In this document: positions 25,501 through 37,500 of the stretch, in pieces | How the letters are laid out: each line of letters begins with the position of its first letter | Numbering within the stretch: the first letter of the stretch is position 1 | Origin: Diogma glabrata | Lineage: Eukaryota > Arthropoda > Insecta > Diptera > Cylindrotomidae | Assembly: GCA_963693315.1 (NCBI GenBank) | Contig: OY856187.1 | Location: 390,811,269 to 390,875,268 of the forward strand | DNA: 64,000 nucleotides | Direction: 5' to 3' | Program-made: the position numbers and the translations under genes | The notes under the pieces: model-generated | What the model was told of the DNA's origin: nothing | The model's input: the letters and a program-made list of their open reading frames with translations, nothing else | The model's database searches: none

Positions 25501-28500
25501 CGAAGCAGCGCTTCATTACATTTTCCTGCAGCCTAGCTGGCTATGATGTATAATATAGTTATTTTCAGCACTTTCTTTCCTCACAAGAGAATTCACAAGG
25601 CAACGTGGAAATCAAATGACGGAAGAACGGAAAATCAAATCGATCACGTCATGATCGCTAAAAGACACTGTACAAGTGTAACTGACGTTCGATCATACAG
25701 AGGTGCTGATATGGACATCGATCATATGCTTATCATCTTTAACCACAAGTGCAAATTATCATCTGCATTTAATAGACAAGCAAAGAAAACCGTGCTCTGG
25801 AATGTCGATGTATTTAAACATCCGGAAACGCTGAATAGATATCAGGAAATTGTGACGCAAAACATAGAAGAGCATGACATCTCTTCTGAGATGCCATTAA
25901 ACATACAAGAAGAATGGCAAACGCTTCAATCAACCATTATAGCCGCACCACAAACTACAAACGACCACCGAAATCACACAACGAATGGTTTGACCTCGAG
26001 TGCTGCCAAAGCGTTGAAAATAAGCAAAAACTGCGAGAAAAATGATTAACAAGAAACTCCCGAAGCTCCTAAGGTGATTATCTATGCCCCAGGAAAGCCT
26101 CAGCAAAACTTCTACGTAAAAAGAAACGCGAATAGATAAAGAACTGTACGAAAACATCAACCAACATGCGGCAAACGGAAAATTCGAAAGAGTGCTTTGC
26201 CGATTCCGTGCATTGGAATCTCACAAAAAAATTTCACCCAAGATCTACAACCATCCAAAATGGAAATAATGAACTCACAACAAGTGAAGGTGATGTGCTG
26301 GCAGTATGGTGATCCCACTTTCAAGACCTACTGAATAGGACGAACGAAGTTCATCTTATTCGAGCAATTGCTCCATCAACTGAGGAGATCTTTGTCCCTT
26401 TCCCAGCAATAGAAGTGGAAACTGCCATTAAAAAAATGAAAAATGGCAAATCACCAGGTATCGATGGAATTCACGCAGAACTATTTAAAAATGAAGGAAC
26501 AGCTCTGCCCTCACGTATATACGATCTAATTCTTGCAATCTGGGACCAAGAACAACTACCTGCTGAATGGAAAACAGCTCTCATTATGACGCTACATAAG
26601 AAAGGTGACCGCCTAAAGTGTGCGAATTATCGTGGCATAGCACTGTTGAACACTGCATATAAAATACTAGCTAATGTCGTATTTCGGCGAATCATCCCGT
26701 TCGCCGAATCTATCATCGGTGACTATCAGTGTGGTTTTCGCCCCAACCGTTCAACCACAGATCAATGTTTTACCTTAAGGATGATTCTGGAAAAGTGTTG
26801 GGAGTACAACATCAACATTCACCAGCTCTCCGTTGATTTCAAGCAAGCATATGATAGCATCATCCGCGACAACCTTTGGTCCGCAATCATATGCCTTAAA
26901 ATTGCATATTTAACAAATCTTGTCAAATTCTTGGCTACGCAGATGATATTGTGCTTCTCGGACGTAGAACAAGCGATATTAAGGATAGTCTCTCACAGCT
27001 TGAAAAAAACGGTAAACGACTTGGATTAAGCATCAAGACCGGCAAAACTAAAGTTTTAACAATATCCAGAAACATACCTCCCGGAAATCTGGATACTGGC
27101 GACTATAAAGTGGAACGCGTGGAAAACTTCAAATACCTCGGGTGTGTAATATCATCGTCAAATGACTCTGCCACATACAGAGCTTTCTACGCAAACTCAA
27201 AACTTCTACGATCAAAACATCTTTCGGGGTCGTGTAAACTCACATTTTACAAAGCATTATTCCGACCTGTGAAAGCTGGCCACTGACTTCCTCCGATTGA
27301 GAATTTATCAACATTCAAGAGGAAGGTCATACGAACAACTTATGGTCCATGTAAAGTTGCTGAAAATCAGTATAGATTCCGAATGAATCATGGAATCAGA
27401 CAGCTTCTTGGAGGCTGCGGTGTAATCGGATTCATTGAATCCAACCGGATTAGATGGTGTGGTCATGTAGAAAGGGCACCATTAGATAGAATGTTAAAAA
27501 AAGTGTCCCAACAACAACCAGCTGGTGTTCGTCGGAGAGGAAGACCTAGACAACCCTGGCGCGATGACATCATCTAAGACCTTCGTGATACAGGATATCG
27601 AAACTGCAGTCAACTGGTCATGGAACGAGATGATAGGAAGCTGATTGCACAGACGGCAAAATCCTTCCATGTAAACGCCAGAGAAAGAGAAAATCACTTT
27701 ATTGTTTTTCGATCGGTCGTTCATTTGAAATCGGTCATATTTTGAACGAATCGTTCGTTTTAAGGAAATGGAATTTTCAAATTTCTTACTTTTTCTGTTT
27801 TTTTTTGTTGTTGATTTTTGATTTTTCCATTCCATTCAGAATTAATATTTTTTTTAAAAACTATTAACTATGCGAGTGAGCGTTTTTCAGTATATGTTGT
27901 AATGAAAATCTGGTTAGATAGATACATTTTCTGGTTAGATATATACAAATCTTGCCGATATTTTATTTCTTCATACAATTTCCTTCATATTTCCATCAAA
28001 ATTTTTCTACTCGGCGAAGAAGGTTTTTCAATTGATTTCGATGATGTATTAACACCGGTACTCGCTCCACGATGAGTTAAACATAATCAAAACTAAGGCA
28101 TAATCACAACTGGTTCTTGAAAACAAATCGATTAGTAATCTATAAATACTATATTTGCTCTCGAGTGTTAGTAACGCAAGCGGAAGTGATCGAAACTACG
28201 CCGCAATGACATTATCAACAGCTTCAAATGTCAATTTTTTGGAAGGCTGTTTTTATATTATAACTGTGATTAAAGTAAAATTAATTTACTATTATTCCAT
28301 TTTATTTTTAAACATCACGATAACAAGCTGGAATTTCACACTATCAAATATATTTATTTATTTTAACGTTAAATCTTATTATTAATGTTACTTATTTTCT
28401 GAAAATAAAATTGATATTTAAATTTAAATAAAAAGCTTAAAATGTATGCAGCTGTTTTAGTTGTTTCAAAAAATTCAGTTATTTCAGTCAAATCGCATTC

Positions 28501-31500
28501 GACTGTTAAGTGCCTCAAATTGTCACTAATAGTAACAAAAGATAAGTAAGTACAAATTGTATCGATAGATCCTAGATAAAAGGTTTTGTTATATATTTTG
28601 TGTGAATTTCAGATTTTAAATAAATTTATATACTTTCCCATCAAAACTATGAAAATTAATGAACAACTTTTATGCACTTTTGCAACCAAGCACCCTGTAG
28701 ATATGGAAGGCTGGCTGAATAAAAAAAGGAAGGTGAATAAATTTTGGAAGAAAAGGTGGTTTGTTTTAAAAGGAAATATATTATTTTATATTTTTGAAAA
28801 AACTGATAGAGAGCCTTTAGGAGCAATTTTAATAGAAGGATGCACGATAGGTTGGTATGCATATTTCTTTAATACCAATATTTATAATGTAATATAATGT
28901 GGATTGGATCGATGATAAGAGTTAACTAAAGATTGCATTATTTGTTTATTTGTTGTTCAAGAAGTGTGCTAAATTTGCCCAACTAATTAATTTTAAAAAA
29001 TGTAGTTTAAAGTATGCAAAACACTTTCATAAAAAAATAAAACTTGAAGCAGTTAACTCTATTTTTCGGATTAAATGATTCGAAAAACAGCACATTTTCA
29101 CAACTTATGCTTCTGTAAGAAAAATAATGTGATTGTACAATCTACTTCACTGCTTGCAAAATAATATATTCCTTACGTTCATAGGTTGATTGAAATATTT
29201 GAATAACTCGATCTTATTCAGTCGAATAAAATTTCTGTTTTTTTAATATATGTCTTTCATAAATATTGAAAACTAAATCTTATATTCACCGGTTCAGCAG
29301 AATAAAATCAGCTTTATATTCTCGATTGAAAATATTCGGCATTGCTGTAAACTTATAACCAACAATAGGCTACCTTACGTGGGGCTTGAACATAATATGA
29401 AGTCATAGGATAGTGGTCCAAGTCCCTTTAAGTTTAACCATTACAAACTATGTCTAGAATCATATGCACACATTATTTTAAAATCGATGTATTTTTAATA
29501 GTACACGCAGAAAAAGGTGAACAATATTGCTTCCAAATAGTATTTGATGAAGTTAATATTAGGAAATATTCCTTAAGTGCAGAATCTAGATATGATATGA
29601 AATTGTGGATACAATCGTTAACATGCGCCAGTTATGAATATATGAAAATTATGGTATCAGAACTGAAACGAGAGTTGTTAGAATTCAAAGAATTCAAAGG
29701 AAATACAAACAGCAGAGGTAATATTTTAACTATATAATTTTATCACTGCTATTTATTTATTTGTACCGTAACAGTTTATTCATCCTGTATTTATGTAGTT
29801 ATTAATTAATTTTTTGTATAATTATTTTATTTGTATAACATTTGATATATTTGTGAAGGCAAATTAATTAATTTTATTATTTTGTTTATTTCTGATAATA
29901 AACAATAAAATTTAAAATCAAATAGCAGAAGTTACAAACTGCAGAGATTCAACAACAACATCGAATAGTATAAATCACACTACATCATCTCCATCCACAA
30001 CTTTACTGGAAACGCACGAGAACCCATTTAAAAACGTGCATAGTTTAATTGGGCAAAGAATTTTAAAAAAAAGTAATAAACGGTCATCCTCACTCTCAAA
30101 GATCGATGAAAGCCAAAGAAATTATGAATGATCCACATATAATATATATTATATCCATATATAATATATATTTTAAAAAAAGTAGGCGAAATGTCAAACT
30201 GAACGGCTGTGTTTATTTTTTCACAAAAAAATTCTTTAACATATATTTTGAAAAAATATGTAATTAGTTTCTATTTTTATAATTTTATTAAAATTTTAAT
30301 ATAGAAAAAACTAATATTAATTTTATTTTTAATAATTAATATTATTATCTGTTTTTTTGGTTTTAGGAATTCTAGGAAATTATTAAGTAAGGAAAATAAT
30401 CAATTTGGAAAAATTAATTGATGAACTGAATTTGGTACAATCCTAGTTTATCCCCCCAAATAGATTTGCGTTTTTTTTTCAGATAAATAGAAAGAGTAGG
30501 TCCTCTGCATCCTAATTATGAAAAAAAAATTTGCGGAAATGAGGGGGTCAAAAGTTATAAAGGATCAAACTTTCAATTTTACCTTGGTCCATCCTTTGGT
30601 TTTTTTTTTAGTTTTTTTTTTTTTTTTTTTTTATTTTTATTTATCAAAAGTTATAAAGGATCAAACTTTCAATTTTACCTTGGTCCCCCCTTTGGTTTTT
30701 TAGACTTTGAATTCAATTTTTAAATTTTTTTTTGACTCAATTCTGCGATCTTGCACAATTTCGATCAGAGATAGCACCGACCCCCCCCCCCTCGCGCGTC
30801 CTGCTTCCCGCGTTCTCCTCCCCGCGTTTTTCCGCGTCCCCTGCGCCGCGGACGCGTGAGGGGAGGCGTATGGGGGGCGCGTTGGGGGGGTCGGTGCTAT
30901 CTCTGATCGAAATTGTGTAAGATCGCAGAATTGAGTCAAAAAAAAATTTTAAAATTGAATTCAAAGTCTAAAAAACCAAAGGAGGGACCAAGGTAAAATT
31001 GAAAGTTTGATCCTTTATAACTTTTGACCCCCTCATTTCCGCAATTTTTTTTTTCATAATTAGGATGCAGAGGACCTAATCTTTCTATTTATCTGAAAAA
31101 AACACAAATCTATTTGGGGGGATAAACTAGGATAATGCCCAGAATTTAACAAGAAAAACATCAACAAAAATTTAGATGCATAGATTCAAGAAATTCAGGA
31201 AAATAAAAATAAGATAAGCGTTTTAATATAATATTTAGTTTTTATTCATATATTAACAATTTAGTGTACAATTATTGTACATAATCTGTTAAATTGGAAT
31301 TGTTTATTGTAAACATAATATAATAAACAATTCGAAATATTCGTGGACGGTAGGGTACAATAATTGTTTATTGTTGACTTATGTAGAATTGTAGTTGTTT
31401 TATTAGTTTCGTTGTTAGTTTTCTTGTGGTCTTGTTGACTCAATAACAGGTTTTAAGTACACTTTATGTATAGTTTCCTGTCTTTGAGTTACATCTTGTT

Positions 31501-34500
31501 TTGATGTTTCTAAAATAATATTTTGTTTACAATTTCATAATTTTAATTGTCGATTTTAACAGTGAACCTAGACTTATATTCAGGTTGTCCAGCTGTTGAA
31601 GTAGTCAATTTCTATTTGAGTTTGTTTGTTTTCGCATTACTGTGGTTTTCGTATGTATGTTTTCATTGATATTTCTCTATGAGTTAAAATGGCAAAATTA
31701 TCTCTCAGCTATGCGAACATAAGAGGATTGAATATAAACCTTAATTCAGTCCATCTTTTTCTTGAAACTATGAAACCTGATATTTTGTTTTTAACGGAAA
31801 CGATTATCAGTGCGCGTGCTGTGACCTTAGATAAAAACAGATACCTTTGTCCCAATTATGAACTTGAATCCTCTTTCTACATTAAGCATGGAGTTTGTGC
31901 TTATATTAGGGATACTATACCATATGTGAGATTAAATAAATTTGAATTAAATGCAAAATTTCACAATATGGTGTCACTAAAAATTAGTTGCCCAAGTCAA
32001 ACGCTGTTTGTCTTTGGACTTTACCGTTCACCTAATTCACCTGAGAACTCTAATTTATTTCGTGACTTATCTGAGAAGATAGATAGGTTGGTTGAGTATC
32101 CTAATGCAAAGTTTATAGTTCTTGGAGATTTTAATATCCACAATAAAGAATGGTTTACACACAGCTCTAAAGCTGACGAGGTTGGTAGACAGGCTGAGTT
32201 GTTTGCTCTTTATCACAATTTTACTCAAATAATAGACCTGCCAACCAGAGTTCCTGACATTCCTGGTCAAAGTAGTAATTTACTTGATTTATTTTTGACA
32301 AACGATCCATATCTGGTTCAATTTAAAATATCAGAACCATTGGGTGGTTCAGATCATAATTTGATCTCCACACAACTATATATACAAATTCCAAATAATT
32401 TAAAGCGAATCCTTGCAATGTTTGGGATTACAAAGCTGCGGATTGGCAAGGACTTTTAGATGTTTTCCTTGGAAACGCTATTGCCTTACCGGCCAAGACC
32501 CAGATATAGCTGCATCAAATTTTTCTGAAACTGTAATTGATGGTATGCACAGATTTATTCCTAATAAATTGATCATTCCGAAAACTAATCTATGGTTTTC
32601 TAGTAAATGCAAAAAAGCTATAAAAGTTAAAAAAAAGGCTTTTCGAAAGTTTAATCAAAACAAAACCGATGAAAACTTTAGACAGTACCGTAAAGAGAGA
32701 AATTTATGTCGTAAGTTAATAGATGAAGAGAAACATCTATTTAATAGGAAAAAAGCATCCAAATTCGCAGAACATCCGACTGGTTCACGCAATTTCTATA
32801 AAGCCGCAAAGGCTGTCCAAAGCAACTTTTGTAAATCTTCCCTACCGCCTCTTGTTAATAGAGATGTCCCTATCATCGATCCAAAAGAGAAAACTAATTT
32901 GCTTGGGCATTATTTCTCTTTAAATTCTACTTTAAAAGAACCTAATTTCCAACCTAAACCTATTTCTAAAGTTTCTTATAAAATGAGGCGGATAATTTTT
33001 CGGAAAAACATTGTTCGAAAAATGCTTTTGAAAATCAATACTAACAAGGCAACAGGCCCTGATTTTATTCCTCCAATTATACTTAAAACATTTGCTAGGG
33101 AGCTAGCACCAATCCTCACTAAAATCTTCTATTTGTCATATAAGAAAGGAATTTTTCCTGAAATTTGGAAAATGGCTAGTGTACAGCCAGTTTCAAAAAA
33201 GGGCAGTAAGACTGATCCTACGAATTACAGACCCATCTCAATTTTATCGGTAGTTGCTAAAATTTTTGAGAAATATGTCAATTTTAATTTAATGAGCTTC
33301 TTAGAGTCTTCCAAATTAATTAATGAGAGACAATATGGATTTCGAAAAGGAAGAGCGACGGGAGATTTGCTGTCTTTTGTCACTCATATCTGGAACAAGT
33401 CGCTTGAAAACTTTGGAGAAACATTCGGTGTTGCTCTTGATATTTCCAAGGCATTTGACAAAGTTTGGCATAACAACCTTATATGCAAATTGAGATCCTA
33501 TGGTTTAGACGAGCAGCTTATATCTTAGACACAGAGCTTTATATCTGATCGAAAATTTCGGGTCAATGTTGACGGTGTATCATCGAATACTTTTTCAAAT
33601 AATGCAGGAGTTCCTCAGGGTTCCGTTTTGTCACCAACTCTTTTTCTTATCTATATTTGATTTGTTGGACTCAACGGTTCATCCTATACATAGTTTTGCT
33701 GAGCACGCTTCAAGCGTCTCATGAAGCACCTAAATTATATACACCCTTAGCGCTTAGTGAGTGTAGGTCAAAATTGATAGATTCCCTTAACACTGATCTT
33801 ATAACAATTATGGATTGGGGTATTGCCAACAGTGTTGAATTCAATACAAGCAAAACACAGGTTTGTCATTTTTCTAGGATAACGACAAAACTAAATCCTT
33901 TTCCATTAACGTTTGGCCCCCAAAATCTTTTAGAGAATGAGTCTGTCAGACTTCTAGGAGTTGAGATTGAAAATAATATGAAGTGGAATTCTCATATTTT
34001 TAATCTGGCTAAGAATGCTGTTCAAAAGTTAGGATTTTTAGGGCGATGTCGTAAGTTTTTCGATAGCGAACAACTTCTTTTAGTTTATAAATCTTTTATA
34101 CGTCCCTGCATGGAATACTGTTCTCACATATGGGGTGGAGCTTACTTGATGTAGTCTCAACTGCCTTGATTCTGTACAGCGTAGAGCTATTAAACTCATT
34201 GGTAACCCAAGTCTTACTCCTTTGGATGTATGAATAGTTCTCCTGGAATCTTCAGGCTTTGTCCGTAGACAAGATCCGCAGGAGTACATCCTAGGTTGGC
34301 TTTGACCGAAGTCCGAATGCCTAACATGACGATGGGGAGTGTATCACTCCAATTTATTGAGTTTCCATGAGCTTTTAGAGATGCTTTAAGCTTCGATTCA
34401 AAATTCGCTCCGCGATCGGAAGTTATATTTAACGGCACACCAAATCTAGATATATGATTTGTAACGAAGGCTCTTGCAACTGTTTCAGCTGTTCCATCTT

Positions 34501-37500
34501 CTAAGGGTATGGCTTCAGGCCATAGGGTGAAACGATCAATGGTCATCAGTATATAACGATATCCGTGAGAAAGTGGTAAAGGTCCTACCAAGTCCATGTG
34601 TAAGTGTTCGAACCTGGCCGTAGGAACAGAAATTTGTCCAAATTCGGAATGAGTGATGAACCTTAGATCTTTGACATGGCAAACATGTCTTAGACCAAAA
34701 TCCAACGTCTACACTCATTGACGGCCAGAAGTATCGTTTAGTGACCATTTTTCGTGATGCTCTAATTCCAGGATGGGAAAGATTGTGTAGCGAGTCGAAA
34801 ATAGATCGCTTAGGAATATACGGACGTAATGCGTTAGTTGAGGTCTCATACCAAATCGGCTTTGCAGAATGATTGGTTGAGATAGGTTCTAACTTACGCT
34901 TAGATCCTACAATTTTTGGGTTTTGAATTAGATTGTTGAGTTCTGTATCGGACTCTTGAAGTTCGATGAGTTTATCAACATCCAGCCCAGTAAAATTGAT
35001 AGCCATTTCCTCAGTTCGAGAAAGTGTATCGGCCACTACATTATCCGTACCAGAGATGTGTCGAATATCTATTGTGAACTGGGAAATAAAATCTAAATGA
35101 CGTGCCTGGCGAGGACTTCTCTCTGTCTTTGAGGCGGTTGATGTTACCAGAGGTTTGTGGTCAGTGAACACTGTGAACAAACGACCTTCTATAAAGTAAG
35201 GAAAATGTTTTATGGCTAGAAAAATAGCTAATAACTTGCGATCAAAGGTAGAATATTTTTGCTCTGCTGGCGAGAGAAAAATCCTAAAGGTTGCCAGCAT
35301 CCATTATTAAATTGTTCGAGTACTGCCCCTGTTGCAGAACCTGAAGCATCTGTTTTGATACAAAAGCTTGCATTTTGTAACGGATGAGCCAAGAGTGTGC
35401 AGTTTATAAGCGACAGTTTGACTTGGTCAACGGCTGTACTGCATTGGAGTGGCCAGATAAAAGCTGACTTTTTTTTATCTTGGCTAGTTCAGCGAGATAG
35501 CCGTGAAGTGGAGCTATTAATTCGGCTAAGTGGGGTATAAATCTATGGTAATAATTTACCATACCCACAAATCGTTGAACTTGTCGAACTGATGATGGCT
35601 GAGGAAAATTTTTGATAGCCATGATTTGATCTGGGGAGGGTTTAACGCCATCCCTTGTGATTTTATGACTCAAGAAATCTAAAGAAGTTACACCAAATAC
35701 GCACTTAGAAAGTTTGATTTTAATATCATAATCAGTAAATATTTGAAAAAGTAGGCGTAAATGTTTTTGGTGCTCCTCAGGGGAATTACTTGCCACCAAA
35801 ACGTCGTCGATATACACAAATACGAAGTCAAGTCCTTTGACCACTTCGTTCATAAAACCCTGAAAAGTCTGAGCTGCGTTTCTCAGAGCATAAGGCATTC
35901 TAAGGAATTCGAAGAGACCAAAAGGGACAGTAATCGCAGTTTTGTGTATATCTTCCGCAGCAACTGGGATTTGGTGGTAAGCGCGGACAAGATCGATTTT
36001 AGAGAACATAGTGCATCCGTTGAGATGCATGGAAAAATCCTGTATGTGTGGTATTGGGTATCGATCTGGGATGGTAACTTCATTCAAACGTCGATAATCC
36101 CCGCACGGTCTCCAGTAATTTGGCTCTTTCTTCGAAATTAAATGCAGTGGAGATGGAACACAAGATGAGGAAGGTCTAATCAATCCTAACTGTGCCATGT
36201 GTGAAAACTCATCTTTGGCTATGTTGAACTTTTTAGCTTCCCTTTCAGCTTTAGATTGAATTTTGTTTTATAAAACAAGGGTAACCTTGTCCGGCAAAAT
36301 TTTCTGCTATTGTGGAGTACGACAAGCCAAAATGTCAATTCTCGAACGCGACTATAGCAGACAAATTTTTTGTCGGACAAAGTTACCCTTGTTTTTTAAA
36401 ACAAATAGTAAGGTAGCAGAAAGTAAACCAGTCTGAAATGGAACGTGAAGAACAACGAAACAGATAACAAATAACGAACGAAGTAGTATCAGCTTTTGCA
36501 TATGTGACAAGATGGGTTACATTGCACCAGAGTGCTGGAGAAATAAACAAGATCATCGGTTAGTATGCGCAGAAGTTCAACGAAATAAGAAAATTATGCA
36601 GAGTTAAAAAAAGCAGGAGAGAAATCTGTTGTTAGATATGTAATAAAATGACTGCTGTACGAATGTCAAGTAGCAAACACCTGTCAAGGTCGCAGGTGGT
36701 GGATAGCGTAACCTCTGTTCCGATATTATTGTTTACTAACAATACGATCGCGTACAGGGTAGATCCCGAATATCAAATAGAGACCACGAACAATACAATA
36801 AATACACTCTCACTTAATCTAGTGGTGTGGCAGCCGAGATGATCGATTGGCTGATGGTGATCTTCATCAGTCGCTAACGGCGCACTACTCAGGGCTCGGT
36901 CTCCCCCTGCAGTATTGTGACTTGGTCAAGTAAGGCGGCCCTGCTTGACTCGACCGTCTTTCCAACCTATAAATATATGCATTATGGGAAAATCTAACAA
37001 TAATTAAAAAAAAATAACACACAAACACAAACAAATACAAATAACAGCAGCACCCCAACGTCCAAAAAACACTACAAAAAACCAGAGAAACATTCTGTGG
37101 AAGGGTAATACGTCCAAAATCTGGCAGCAACTCCACCTCTATCTAGAGGCTTGTGAAAATCTTCGGATCGTGTCACACATGGCTCTTGGAGATTTAAACA
37201 AGTCTTTTGAAAGTCTCCACCTGGTGCAGTCGGAATCGGAGGTCAGCAAATTTTTGTAGATGCTTGCTTCCGAGACCATTGTAACAGTTGGAAATAAGAG
37301 GAAGAGCAAAAACGTTTGTGGTTCAGTGAGGAGAAAAAAGAAGTAACCTAAGGCTGACTCCTCACTGCAAACAGGTATGCAGAGCAGGTCACTACATCTA
37401 GCGGTCCCTCTGCAACAGCACCTCCCTTGGACACGAGGGCTGAGATGATCGAACAGATTTGTCTACCGATCACCTCGGTCCCGCGTGACGACACGACCCA

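Larger units (their letters stand above)
22453..25535 (+). other. 3.1 kb insertion splitting the RTE element; parvovirus (densovirus)-like candidate
   Basis: The segment is not RTE and has no retrotransposon coding sequence. It contains a TATAAATAG followed about 30 bp later by a CTCAGTC initiator-like site (about 22707-22745), a second TATAAATA at about 23847 and, 160 bp further on, a broken coding region (next entry). A (GT)-rich stretch and a fragment with Gly/Arg then Cys-rich coding follow at about 25270-25500. No long terminal inverted repeat or target-site duplication was recognised. The virus assignment rests on the coding region and is tentative. Confidence 0.4.

Noticed and set aside
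28649..30131. Copy A as a processed or dead pseudogene
   Set aside because: It keeps introns, all splice sites and an open frame, so retroposition is excluded and decay is not evident.
30700..30964. Overlapping Arg/Pro-rich ORFs on both strands
   Set aside because: They come from the GC-rich centre and inverted arms of the foldback element.
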